Origin: Segetibacter koreensis DSM 18137
GTDB taxonomy: Bacteria; Bacteroidota; Bacteroidia; Chitinophagales; Chitinophagaceae
Length of the DNA stretch: 64,000 bases
Assembly (NCBI RefSeq): GCF_000374045.1
Contig: NZ_KB893326.1
Location: forward strand, 265,800 to 329,799
Direction of reading: 5' to 3'
Positions 18,098 through 26,890 of this stretch are shown here, in pieces (positions within the stretch are counted from its first letter, which is position 1; each line of letters begins with the position of its first letter). A program made the position numbers and the translations under genes. The notes under the pieces were generated by a model. The model had not been told where the DNA came from and made no database searches. It worked only from the letters and a program-made list of their open reading frames with translations.

Positions 18098-19030
18098 ATG
18101 AAGTATAAAATTGCTATCCTGTTATCTGTTTTCTTTAGTATTTCTATTAAAAACGTTTTGCTTGCTCAAACTATTTCAAAAGAAGAGATGATTTTTCTCA
18201 CATCTGAGTGGAAGGGAGAGCGCTTTGCTGATGGTCGCCCCAAGATTCCTGACAACTTGTTAGAAAGGGCAAAAAATATAAACATAGATGATGCCTGGAC
18301 TGTTTTGAAAAATGAAGGTTATACAAACCAGTTTGAGGGTAACTGGAAAATGGTAAAGAATGACGTACCAGTTATAGGACGTGCTGTTACGGCTATGTTT
18401 ATGCCCAGCCGTCCTGATGTTGAAAAGAATATTAAGGAACGCGGAACAACAAAGCAGGGCCGAAAAGGGAATACAAATGCATGGCCGATAGAAACCCTTA
18501 CAAAGGGAGATGTATATGTGGCAGATGGTTTTGGGAAAATTGGCGGCGGAACGCTTATGGGATCCACCCTGGCTAATTCAATCTTTAGTAAATCTGGCAA
18601 TGGAGTTGTTTTTAACGGTGCGTCAAGAGACTTGCAGGAGATTCAGAATATTAAAGGTTTCAATGCATTTGTTCGTGATTTTCATCCTTCGTTTTTAGAA
18701 GAAATGGTGTTAATGGGTTTAAATACGCCTATACGTATAGGCGGCGTGATGGTGTTGCCGGGAGACCTTGTTATCGGACAGGGAGAAGGTGTTTTGTTTG
18801 TTCCGGCTCACTTAGCAGAACAGGTGATTAGTACTGCCGAATTTGTTATTCGTAAAGATCAGTTTGGATTTGAAATGGTGAAATCAGGAAAGTATACAAC
18901 AGGCCAGATAGATAGCCAATGGACAGATGAAATTAAAACAGCTTTTTTAAAATGGCTTGAACAACATCCGGAGCTAGGCAAAATGACCAGGGCAGAACTA
19001 GATAAAGTTATGAGCAAAAGAACGTGGTAA
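18098..19030 (+). CDS. Exported RraA/HMG-aldolase-like protein, copy 2
   Basis: This is a second 310-residue RraA-like protein directly after the first. It has a signal peptide (about 1-24, NVLLAQ), the shared segment WKGERFADGRPKIPD, KGDVYVADGFGKIGGGTLMG (GD at 137-138) and GASRD with R177 and D178 at exactly the same residue numbers as in copy 1. The two copies therefore appear collinear without gaps at least to residue 180, which shows tandem duplication. Differences such as KGRKGNTNAWP versus EGRSQHGGINIWP and the C-terminal tail suggest they have diverged. Members of the family form trimers or hexamers, so a mixed complex is possible. An aldolase or decarboxylase role is inferred. Confidence 0.85.
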   Translation: MKYKIAILLSVFFSISIKNVLLAQTISKEEMIFLTSEWKGERFADGRPKIPDNLLERAKNINIDDAWTVLKNEGYTNQFEGNWKMVKNDVPVIGRAVTAMFMPSRPDVEKNIKERGTTKQGRKGNTNAWPIETLTKGDVYVADGFGKIGGGTLMGSTLANSIFSKSGNGVVFNGASRDLQEIQNIKGFNAFVRDFHPSFLEEMVLMGLNTPIRIGGVMVLPGDLVIGQGEGVLFVPAHLAEQVISTAEFVIRKDQFGFEMVKSGKYTTGQIDSQWTDEIKTAFLKWLEQHPELGKMTRAELDKVMSKRTW

Positions 19031-19220
19031 TGTAATATCACAGGTGGATTGTGTAACCTTCAGATTTGGCAGATGAAGCGTATTTACAACAAATTGGCAC
19101 CAGTGTTTGCTCCGGCTGCTGCTTCGAATTAAATTGATACTGATGAAATAGAGTCACCTTTTGTGCAATTTGGCAAACCTGGTAACTAGACTACAGAATA
19201 ATTCATAATTAAATTTAAAA

Positions 19221-20378
19221 GTGAAGAAACTAAATATCGGGATAATAGGTACTAAGTTTATGGGTAAGGCCCATAGCAACGCATGGAAAAAAGCACCGGA
19301 GTTTTTCGAAATGTCAACAAGACCTGTCTTGAATGTTGCATGTGGAAGGCATGAAACTTCCCTGAAAGAATTTGCTGACAAATGGGGGTGGGAAGAAACC
19401 GAAACAGATTGGAAAAAAATGGTTAAAAGGCCCGATATCGATATTATAGATATTGCAGTACCACAAAATCTACACTATGAAATAGCACTTGCAGCAGCGA
19501 AAGAAGGAAAGCATATTTTTTGCGAAAAGCCAATGTGCATGAATCTGACACAGGCAAAAGAAATGCTTAAGGCTTGTGAAGAAAACAAGGTTACTCATTA
19601 TTTAAACCATAATTACAGAAGAAATCCTGCTGTTGCTCTTGCAAAACAGATGATTGATGAAGGATTATTGGGCAATTTATTTCATTGGAGGGGAGCTTAC
19701 CAGCAAGACTGGATTGTTAACGCTGATTTTCCGCTTACATGGCAATTGAAAAAAGAAATTGCGCAGGCAGGCCCACAGTGGGATCTTAATTCTCATAGTG
19801 TTGATCTGGCTCATTACCTTGTAGGTGATATACAAACCGTTTCTTGTTTAACTGCTAATTTTATAAAAGAAAGGCCTTTAGCTGAAGAAGCAACCTCAGG
19901 TAATTTAAAAGCTGAAGCGAAAGGTACGGGCAAAGGTGCGGTAACCGTAGAAGATGCAGCCCTTATGATGGTGAGATTCAAAAGCGGAGCAATAGGTTCT
20001 TTTGAGGCTACCCGCTTCGCAACCGGCAGAAGAAACCATAACACTTTTGAAATTTACGGTAGTAGAGGTAGTTTGCTGTTTGACCAGGAACGAATGAACG
20101 AACTTCAATTTTATTCGCACGATGATCCTGAAGGACGGCAAGGTTTCAAAACAATTCTTGCTACTGATCCTTCACATCCTTTTATGAAAAACTGGTGGCC
20201 TTCGGGTCATAATATTGGTTACGAACATTCTTTTGTTCATGCAGTTGTAGACTTTATAAAAGCAATTGAAGAAGGAAAAACAATTGCGCCAAACTTTGAA
20301 GATGGAGTAAAAATAATTAAGGTACTTGAGGCAGGAATTAAATCTGCAGAAACAGGACAAATGGTGGTACTTGAGTAA
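19221..20378 (+). CDS. Gfo/Idh/MocA family oxidoreductase (second copy)
   Basis: The 385-residue protein begins at a GTG (19221) with KKLNIGIIGTKFMGKAHSN, a Rossmann nucleotide-binding motif. CEKPMCMN places EKP at 102-104. DLNSHSVDLAHYLVGD places the conserved catalytic His at 192 and Asp at 195. It has no signal peptide. Its length and motifs are standard for the family, in contrast to the insertion in the first copy at 14310. It is the last gene of the co-directional run, 190 bases after RraA copy 2. The probable role is NAD(P)-linked oxidation or reduction of a keto-sugar or inositol in the cytoplasm after uptake. Confidence 0.9.
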   Translation: MKKLNIGIIGTKFMGKAHSNAWKKAPEFFEMSTRPVLNVACGRHETSLKEFADKWGWEETETDWKKMVKRPDIDIIDIAVPQNLHYEIALAAAKEGKHIFCEKPMCMNLTQAKEMLKACEENKVTHYLNHNYRRNPAVALAKQMIDEGLLGNLFHWRGAYQQDWIVNADFPLTWQLKKEIAQAGPQWDLNSHSVDLAHYLVGDIQTVSCLTANFIKERPLAEEATSGNLKAEAKGTGKGAVTVEDAALMMVRFKSGAIGSFEATRFATGRRNHNTFEIYGSRGSLLFDQERMNELQFYSHDDPEGRQGFKTILATDPSHPFMKNWWPSGHNIGYEHSFVHAVVDFIKAIEEGKTIAPNFEDGVKIIKVLEAGIKSAETGQMVVLE

Positions 20379-20644
20379 AGGACAGAAATAAAAAGGGATA
20401 AGTTTTGCCCTTCTATAATAATATAAAGCATTTGTTGGAAAATTCTAGAGCGTGTGGGTAAGTATGTATGGCGATACTTCACTCGTTTGAAGTAGGTTAG
20501 AGGTGCTAATGATAAAAATCATAAAAGCAATAAATGAAGCCATTTAGCTTTACAGAAGAATGAAAAGGTTTAACCTGCTTTTTCCAGACCGATAATTATT
20601 TATATTGATAAAATGAAAAAAGTCGCCTTTAAGCGCTGAACTGA

Positions 20645-21001
20645 ATGAAAAATATGAAAAAGTTAGTCATTTTTATGCTGCTGATAGTATGCGGCACGGT
20701 GGTTTTTGCCCAAAACAACAAAGACGCGAAAGACAAAAAAGAGCAAACAAAAAGCGCGGAGAAAATGTATTCTTGTCCAATGCATCCTGAAGTTACAAGC
20801 TTAACCGCCGGCAAGTGCCCCAAGTGTAACATGAGTTTGACCCTGTCAAAGAAAGAGCAAATGAAAATGGAGGTTATGAAATTATACGCTTGTCCTATGC
20901 ATCCTAATGTTGTAAGTGACAAAGCGGGTAAATGTTCTGAGTGCGGGATGACCCTCGAAGAAAAGAAGAGTTACAACACTAATAATAAAGGAAAGATGTA
21001 G
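20645..21001 (+). CDS. Exported protein with two heavy-metal-binding domains
   Basis: The 118-residue protein has a signal peptide (about 1-22, VVFAQ), a Lys-rich linker, then two copies of the heavy-metal-binding domain. The first is YSCPMHPEVTSLTAGKCPKC, ending NMSL (about 40-65); the second is YACPMHPNVVSDKAGKCSEC, ending GMTL (about 79-103). Each copy has the CPMHP and CxxC pairs. The domain is common at the N-terminus of copper/silver P-type ATPases and CusB-like adaptors; here it stands alone. It probably binds Cu or a similar soft metal in the periplasm. It is not next to a visible metal pump. Confidence 0.88.
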   Translation: MKNMKKLVIFMLLIVCGTVVFAQNNKDAKDKKEQTKSAEKMYSCPMHPEVTSLTAGKCPKCNMSLTLSKKEQMKMEVMKLYACPMHPNVVSDKAGKCSECGMTLEEKKSYNTNNKGKM

Positions 21002-21354
21002 TACTCTTTGGATGCACTAATTGTTACTGTCACCGGGTCAACAAATTATTAATTAAAAGGTTAGTTCGAAGATTTGCATCGTCCCCTTGACAGTTCTTGC
21101 GAACGAAGGCAAAAAGTATTTGCAGTGAATGCTGGTACTACTTCTGACTGTAAGATATTCTGAAAAATAAGTTGTACGAAAAAATGGATCTTGATATAGT
21201 TTTACAGGTTGTATTTATACAGATGTAAAATTACTGCAAGAATTTTACATCCTTATTCCTGATCCGATGTTTCTGATAATGCGCGACGTAAATAAGTCGT
21301 ATAGTTGATTCATAACAGTAGTCGGATTTGCAAAATAATCCACGCGGTCCAATA
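21002..21354. other. Intergenic region between convergent genes, with a hairpin
   Basis: No gene is seen. The stretch lies between the converging metal-binding and DUF4091 genes and holds one clear stem-loop, listed separately. Confidence 0.45.
21222..21251. terminator. Stem-loop between convergent genes
   Basis: GATGTAAAATT-ACTGCAAG-AATTTTACATC is a perfect 11-bp stem with an 8-base loop. It lies 103 bases before the end of the minus-strand DUF4091 gene and 220 bases after the plus-strand stop. It probably ends minus-strand transcription, though no long T-tract follows on either strand. Confidence 0.5.
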
Positions 21355-23193
21355 CTATTTTCTGACCGTCGAGACACTACTGGCCAACCTGTTACTTATT
21401 TCTTCAATCATTGATCTTCCTTTGTCAACATCGGCTTTTATTTTGTCACTTAAGAAATCTTTTTCTGCAAGAAATGTCTTTAAATGTTCATCAAGTTTCT
21501 TCATCAAATTACGTACACTTTCATCACTTGATCTCGCTGCTTTTTCTCTTATTATCCGTATTTTTTCAAAGTCAACAATTCCTTCTCTTAATTTTTCAAA
21601 ACGTATACAGCTTGTGCCGCCCGGATACATTATGTAGCAATCTCCTGAAGGCCACGACACATGTCTTGCATCTCTCATCGGGTCTGCCGGCCATGCATCA
21701 TAAGCCCAACGTAAGAATCCGTTGTAATTATGCGCAGTCGTGTACCAGCCAAGCCACCGGCCTTCTATAGGCGGAGAAAAAACGAAATTGTTAGGCACCG
21801 GAGGATTGCAACAGTTATAATAGGTGGTTGTAAAACCCTTTGAAGCCCTTCGGTTTACGGCTTCCAAATCTGATTCTTTACCATAAAGGAAACAATAATC
21901 ATCTAACAGGTTTTCCAGTTCTTTATGCCAATCACCCGCATAGGTTATCTTCCATTTTGGTGAATTTCCCTTCACAACTTTTATCGCCGACAATGTTTCA
22001 TCAAGTGGATTTTCATTAATTCCTATATATGCTTTTTCAAACCATCCTTTTTGTTCGAGGTGTTTTTTTAATTCAGTAAGAAAAATCTGCCAGAAAGACT
22101 TGAAGTCTTTTGAATCGGGCGGCCACGAAACATACACAACATTTCCTGTTTTTTCATCCGTATAATTAAATCTGTAACCTCCCGGCACAGGAGTGTAAAC
22201 CGTTATTGCTTTATCAATGCCAACGCTCATAGCGAGTTGCACATATTTATCAAAAATATTATAGTCAAATTTCCATGATCCATCTATTCTTTTTAACCAG
22301 TTTATCATGCCACCTTCATTCATGTAAGAATTATCGGACCATGGCGAATTAATTGCATAAGTCGTTATGTATTTTCCTCCCGCATCTGCGTACAATTTCA
22401 GGTGTTTTTTTAGAAGTAGCATGTGCTCATCCGACCACGGCTTTAAATGATTTTCCCACGCAACGACCCATGGGTTTTGCCATAAATCAAGACGATGTTT
22501 CCATTCGTGCGGCATAGGTAATAACTGGTTTTGAACTGCCACTTTTAAGTGAAGTGTAGTTGTATAGTTTACTGCTTTAACTTCGATTGTTCCATCATAG
22601 TTTCCAGTTTCAGTTCCTGGCGGAATATTTAATGAAATCCAGACAGGCCTAACTGATCTGCCTGGCACATCAAAGCGATCAAAGGCTTCAAACCTGTCAG
22701 GCATAAGGTAAAGATTTTTATAAGGACTCGCTCCGCAGGTTACATCTTTAGCGGCGTACGGATAGTTGCTTATAACATAACGAACCATGTTGACCTGCAG
22801 GTTGCTTTTGCTTAAAATGCTGCCTTTGTCATTCTTTAAATCTTTTATTATAAAACGAACCTGTTGCAATGTGTCGGGCGACCAAACGAGTACTACAGCA
22901 TTAAGCCTTTCTCCCTTCCAGCCCGTTCCTTTCCATGACTGTGTCTCATTTGATAGTTCGGGCACTTCGCTTCTGAAATACAGTTGATCTGTTGATGCAA
23001 ATGATACATGTATGCCCTTTGCCTGTTTCTTCCATGCTTCGGAATCTAACGTAGTATCAAACGTATATTCCTGCTGGTAATGTGCAGCAGGAACTGGTAT
23101 TTTTGAAAAGTCAACTTGCCCTTTAAAAGCTTGCCCCACAGCAATTCCTGAGTATAAAAGGCAGAAGAAAAAGATTGTTGCTATATTTTTCAT
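21355..23193 (-). CDS. Exported glycoside hydrolase-like protein with DUF4091
   Basis: The 612-residue protein has a signal peptide (about 1-20, GIAVGQA). An N-terminal beta-sandwich-like part (about 30-225) is followed by a TIM-barrel-like catalytic region (about 230-480). The C-terminal DUF4091 domain has FLRWAYDAWPADPMRDARH and CIRFEKLREGIVDFEKIRII, which are strong signatures. Acidic residues in AYIGINENPLDE and DAWPADPMRD are candidates for catalysis. Proteins of this kind are secreted carbohydrate-active enzymes of Bacteroidota, some active on N-acetylgalactosamine-type sugars, but I cannot assign the substrate. It is divergent from the response regulator gene, with 573 bases between. 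Confidence 0.85.
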   Translation of the reverse strand: MKNIATIFFFCLLYSGIAVGQAFKGQVDFSKIPVPAAHYQQEYTFDTTLDSEAWKKQAKGIHVSFASTDQLYFRSEVPELSNETQSWKGTGWKGERLNAVVLVWSPDTLQQVRFIIKDLKNDKGSILSKSNLQVNMVRYVISNYPYAAKDVTCGASPYKNLYLMPDRFEAFDRFDVPGRSVRPVWISLNIPPGTETGNYDGTIEVKAVNYTTTLHLKVAVQNQLLPMPHEWKHRLDLWQNPWVVAWENHLKPWSDEHMLLLKKHLKLYADAGGKYITTYAINSPWSDNSYMNEGGMINWLKRIDGSWKFDYNIFDKYVQLAMSVGIDKAITVYTPVPGGYRFNYTDEKTGNVVYVSWPPDSKDFKSFWQIFLTELKKHLEQKGWFEKAYIGINENPLDETLSAIKVVKGNSPKWKITYAGDWHKELENLLDDYCFLYGKESDLEAVNRRASKGFTTTYYNCCNPPVPNNFVFSPPIEGRWLGWYTTAHNYNGFLRWAYDAWPADPMRDARHVSWPSGDCYIMYPGGTSCIRFEKLREGIVDFEKIRIIREKAARSSDESVRNLMKKLDEHLKTFLAEKDFLSDKIKADVDKGRSMIEEISNRLASSVSTVRK

Positions 23194-23766
23194 ATTCGTT
23201 CTTTTGGCAAAAAAAGGCCTGTATATTTTGTAAACATGTTTTGCCTTGTTGTTTCTGTAATGCCGTTTTCTTAAGATTTTGTTGCCGAATTATCATTGTT
23301 GAGATGCTTAGAAGGTTCTTGCACTTATTCATCTCTATTCATTAATTGAACATTTTGCCTTAAAAATATAATACGAAGGTAACAAGTAGTTATTGCGCAA
23401 GCCACATTAAAAAGCAAGCAAATTTATGAACATTTGTGCCACTGCAGGTTGTTGACTAACATCCATAATAAACTCGAAAAAAAGGTTTATTCTAAAAATT
23501 ATTAGAAATATTTGAACGGTTAGTAAAAAAACTGTTACCTGGATAATTGATTTTATACATCACCTCATTCATGTTTTTGTACTATGTATAACTATTTATT
23601 CATAAAAAACAAATTTTAAATAACAACGATGCATTTAAATAGAAAGACGGAGAATTGATCTGTTATATAAAATAATAAATTTAAATAAATAGGCACTATT
23701 TATAAATAAATGCCGTTTAGGTATAGACTTGATATTGAAAAGTACTTGCAGTTAGATTAATAGACA
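23194..23766. other. Intergenic region between divergent genes
   Basis: This stretch is very AT-rich and has no gene. It must hold the promoters of the DUF4091 gene (minus) and the response regulator gene (plus). I see no clear operator or hairpin. Confidence 0.45.
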
Positions 23767-24177
23767 ATGGACTTAAAAATTAAACATATAATCTTAGCAG
23801 ACGATGATTATGATGATAAAGATCTGCTGGAAGAAGCGATTAAAAAGAACTGTCCTGATGTATTATTCACACATGCAGATAACAGCACTACTTTGTTCGA
23901 TTTATTAAAATCCTCTCCTGCACCCGATATTATTATCCTGGATATCAATATGCCTTATCTTAATGGAAATGAATGCTTGCAAATAATAAAAGGTAATAAT
24001 GCATTGAAAGGAATTAAGGTTATAATGTATTCTACTTCATCTAATAAAACTGATATAGAAGAATCATTCTTACATGGAGCTGACCATTATGTAATAAAAC
24101 CGGATAATATTGAAGCCTTACATAAACTTGCGAAAGATATATGCAATGGAACAATAAAATCAGGTGAAAGATATTAA
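23767..24177 (+). CDS. Single-domain response regulator (CheY/Rcp1-like)
   Basis: The 136-residue protein is a receiver domain only. HIILADDDYDD gives the acidic pocket (D12-D14), IIILDINMPYLNG carries the phosphorylated Asp59, MYSTS the switch Ser/Thr at about 89-90, and YVIKP the conserved Lys111. The pattern DDDxDDxxLLxEA is typical of stand-alone Rcp-type regulators that act with bacteriophytochrome or hybrid kinases. No output domain or cognate kinase is visible nearby. Confidence 0.92.
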   Translation: MDLKIKHIILADDDYDDKDLLEEAIKKNCPDVLFTHADNSTTLFDLLKSSPAPDIIILDINMPYLNGNECLQIIKGNNALKGIKVIMYSTSSNKTDIEESFLHGADHYVIKPDNIEALHKLAKDICNGTIKSGERY

Positions 24178-24306
24178 TGGCTCCTTGACGATAAGGATAT
24201 AGAAACAAATCTTCCCATAAGCCAACTTCAAACAATTATTTTAAAAGCCCGCTGTTACTTGTAACCTTTTTTATTTCGATTTACTCCAATGTAAAAAACT
24301 CAAGAA

Positions 24307-24855
24307 ATGAAAAAGATAAAAGATTTTATGGGAATCGTTGTTGCCTTCAGCATAATAACCATCGTAACCATTACCCCCGTTTATGCACAGCAAAAATCAA
24401 AATTGACTGATCCGGAAATAGCTTCGGCTGCCGTAGTAGCTAATCAAAACGATATAGATTTTGCAAAAATTGCAAGACAGAAATCTAAAAATGAAGAAGT
24501 TTTGAAATTTGCAGAAACAATGGCAAAAGACCATAAGGCTGTAATTGACCAGGCCGTGGCACTGGTTACAAAACTGAAGGTCACACCTAAAGACAATACA
24601 CTAAGTAGAAAGTTAACAGCAGATGCTGCTAATACAAAAAAGATGCTTCTTTCAAAATCGGCAAAGAGTTTTGACAAAGCATATATTGATAATGAAGTAG
24701 GTTATCATAAAGCTGTTATAGCAACGGTAGAAACTGTACTGATACCACAATCAACAAATGAGGAATTAAAGGGTTTATTGCAAAATGTTGTACCGGCACT
24801 GAAAGCTCATCTTGAACATGCAGAAATGGTTCAAAAAATGTTTGCATCTAAATGA
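24307..24855 (+). CDS. DUF4142 family exported protein
   Basis: The 182-residue protein has a signal peptide (about 1-28, PVYAQQ). The rest is an all-helical, ferritin-like four-helix bundle with family signatures ASAAVVANQNDIDFAKIA, VLKFAETMAKDHKAVI, YIDNEVGYHKAVIATVETV and LKAHLEHAEMVQKM. The His residues in DHK, YHK and AHLEHA are conserved in the family. It acts in the periplasm or outer membrane; the function is unknown, with a stress link suspected. It overlaps the cupredoxin gene by 4 bases (ATGA), so the two should be translationally coupled. Confidence 0.9.
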   Translation: MKKIKDFMGIVVAFSIITIVTITPVYAQQKSKLTDPEIASAAVVANQNDIDFAKIARQKSKNEEVLKFAETMAKDHKAVIDQAVALVTKLKVTPKDNTLSRKLTADAANTKKMLLSKSAKSFDKAYIDNEVGYHKAVIATVETVLIPQSTNEELKGLLQNVVPALKAHLEHAEMVQKMFASK

Positions 24856-25220
24856 GAAGATTATTAAAAATATCGAAAAAAGGGGTAGCAGTCCTTTTTG
24901 CAATTACCTGCCTTTACAGCTGTACCTCGCCTGAAGAAAGAATTAAGAAAAATGAAGTGGCGGTAAGTACTAAAGCTCACACTGTGGTAATACAACAAAT
25001 GAAATTTGCGCCAGCAGAACTTATCGTAAATGAAGGCGATACTGTAACATGGATCAACAGGGATATTGTAGATCATAATGTAACTGAGGAAGCAAACAAA
25101 GAATGGTCATCCTCAAACCTGCGACAGGGGAAGACGTGGAGTATGGTCGTAAAGAAAGCTGCTACTTATTTTTGTACTATTCATCCTGTAATGAAGGGTA
25201 AATTAATTGTAAAACAGTGA
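24852..25220 (+). CDS. Cupredoxin-type copper lipoprotein
   Basis: The 122-residue protein has a lipoprotein signal ending LYSC (Cys24). A plastocyanin-like domain (about 42-122) has type 1 copper ligands H75 (IVDHNV), C108, H111 and M114 (YFCTIHPVMKG). KFAPAELIVNEGDTVTWINRD (split over about 51-71) is the amicyanin/plastocyanin-like strand pattern. It should carry one electron per cycle on the periplasmic face. Its start overlaps the DUF4142 stop by 4 bases, which implies joint expression. The redox partner is not visible. Confidence 0.9.
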   Translation: MRRLLKISKKGVAVLFAITCLYSCTSPEERIKKNEVAVSTKAHTVVIQQMKFAPAELIVNEGDTVTWINRDIVDHNVTEEANKEWSSSNLRQGKTWSMVVKKAATYFCTIHPVMKGKLIVKQ

Positions 25221-25426
25221 AACTAGTCCTTATATTTCAGCAACTAAAAGTCTTTTAATTGCAACTTCAGTCTGCCGCCAAATCCATAGGTAAATTTTTA
25301 ATTGTTGAAAGCTCCACCAACAGACAATAGAGGAAAGAATTGAAGTCATTCTCAAATGTTTCAATAACCGTATTCTTCACAGATAACTTTACCAGGCAAA
25401 TTTCTGGCATTAGTAAAAGGTATATG

Positions 25427-25434
25427 TAATTTTG
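25427..25434 (+). promoter_or_regulatory. Bacteroidota -7 element (TAnnTTTG) before the trans-sulfuration gene
   Basis: TAATTTTG at 25427-25434 matches the TAnnTTTG consensus. A TTTC at 25401, 22 bases upstream, stands where the -33 TTTG is expected (one mismatch). The start codon lies 37 bases downstream of the element. Confidence 0.45.
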
Positions 25435-25470
25435 ACTCCAGAAAAAACATTGCTCAAATAAATAGAATGA

Positions 25471-26613
25471 ATGGAAAAGTTTGAAACATTATGCGTACAT
25501 CCTCTTGGAAAAGAAGACAGTTTAGAAGGTTCTGTTACCTCTGTAATTTTTCCCTCTGCTGCATACAATTACCTTGATAACGACGAACTGCAGTACCCCG
25601 GATTTTACTCAACTTATAACCAAAAAAGGCTTGGGCAGATCATTGCCACGCTTGAAGGCGGTGATTGGGGAATAGTATTCAGCTCCGGAATGGCAGCTAT
25701 AAGTACAGCTATTTTATCGTTTGTACAGAAGAATGATCATGTTATTTTTTCAAGGGATTTATATGGGGGAACCTGGCAATTTGCGGAACAGGAACTTCCT
25801 AAAAGAAGTATTTCGTGCAGCTTTGCAGATAATACTTTGGAAAGTTTCCGGTCTTTAGTGCGGGAGAATACAAAGCTTATTTATATAGAAACTCCCTCAA
25901 ACCCCTTGCTGAATATTGTTCCTCTGAAAGAAATTGCAGAGTTCGCGAAAAAGCAAGGCATCGTTACCATTGTAGATAATACTTTTGCCTCACCCATCAA
26001 TCAACAGCCATTATCACACGGTATCGATATCGCTGTTCATAGTGGCACTAAGTATCTTGGTGGCCATAACGATCTTCCCTTCGGTGCATTGACCTCTGGT
26101 ATTCCGTCTCAGAAAGATGCGATTTATGCAACTGCAAAAATGTATGGCGGCTCTCTTTCTCCGTATCAATGTTACCTGGTTGAGCGCAGCTTAAAAACTT
26201 TAGCCTTAAGAATTCACAAACAAAATGATAATGCTTTGCAACTTGCAAAATACCTGTCAGCTCGTAATGCTGTTAATCAAGTCTATTATCCCGGCCTTCC
26301 CTCACACAAAGGTTATGAGATAGCTGTGAAACAAATGGCGGGTTTTGGGGGAATGTTATCTTTTGAATTAGATGTTTCTCCTGAAAACCTGGTTGTCTTT
26401 ATGAAAAATCTTTCATTAATTCAGCCGGCATTAAGCCTCGGAGGAGTTGAAAGTTTAATTTGTGCCTCCGCTGCAACATCTCACAAAAGGCTGACTGCAG
26501 ACCAAAGGCTTAGTCTTGGAATAAAAGATAATCTATTGCGATTATCAGTTGGTATTGAAGATATAAATGATTTAATCACAGATATTGATTTAGCTATTTC
26601 AAAAGTTGCATAA
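25471..26613 (+). CDS. Trans-sulfuration PLP enzyme (cystathionine gamma-synthase/lyase family)
   Basis: The 380-residue protein is a fold type I PLP enzyme of the Cys/Met metabolism family. VFSSGMAAIST binds the cofactor phosphate, IVDNTFASP gives D169, and HSGTKYLGGHND has the Schiff-base Lys194. SLGGVESLICASAATSHKR is the typical C-terminal substrate-binding segment. The length is standard. Family members make or cleave cystathionine, methionine or homocysteine; I cannot separate synthase from lyase by sequence alone. It stands alone, with a -7 element 37 bases upstream. Confidence 0.9.
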   Translation: MEKFETLCVHPLGKEDSLEGSVTSVIFPSAAYNYLDNDELQYPGFYSTYNQKRLGQIIATLEGGDWGIVFSSGMAAISTAILSFVQKNDHVIFSRDLYGGTWQFAEQELPKRSISCSFADNTLESFRSLVRENTKLIYIETPSNPLLNIVPLKEIAEFAKKQGIVTIVDNTFASPINQQPLSHGIDIAVHSGTKYLGGHNDLPFGALTSGIPSQKDAIYATAKMYGGSLSPYQCYLVERSLKTLALRIHKQNDNALQLAKYLSARNAVNQVYYPGLPSHKGYEIAVKQMAGFGGMLSFELDVSPENLVVFMKNLSLIQPALSLGGVESLICASAATSHKRLTADQRLSLGIKDNLLRLSVGIEDINDLITDIDLAISKVA

Positions 26614-26890
26614 CTCAGACTTTTGTTACCTGCGAAAACTTGGATATTAGTTGTGTTTTTAGAACTTTTTAGGAAAAAAATTAAAAATCTGTTGCTGGCC
26701 TCACTAACAGTCTTTTATTATTGAAACTGTTAAAACAGTGTATATAAAATTTAAAAATATTCTTTAGGACTGGTAATAGAAGCTTTCAAAGAATAAATAA
26801 TTAAATTTTTGTAACCTACCAGGCTGCCGGGGTCTCTAATAGTATTAAAAAGGTAAAAAAAATTATTAGTCAGAGAATTTGATATTAATT

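Noticed and set aside
17087-19030. RraA pair as regulators of RNase E
   Set aside because: Both have signal peptides and keep the aldolase-type Arg-Asp pair. A cytoplasmic RNase regulator role does not fit.
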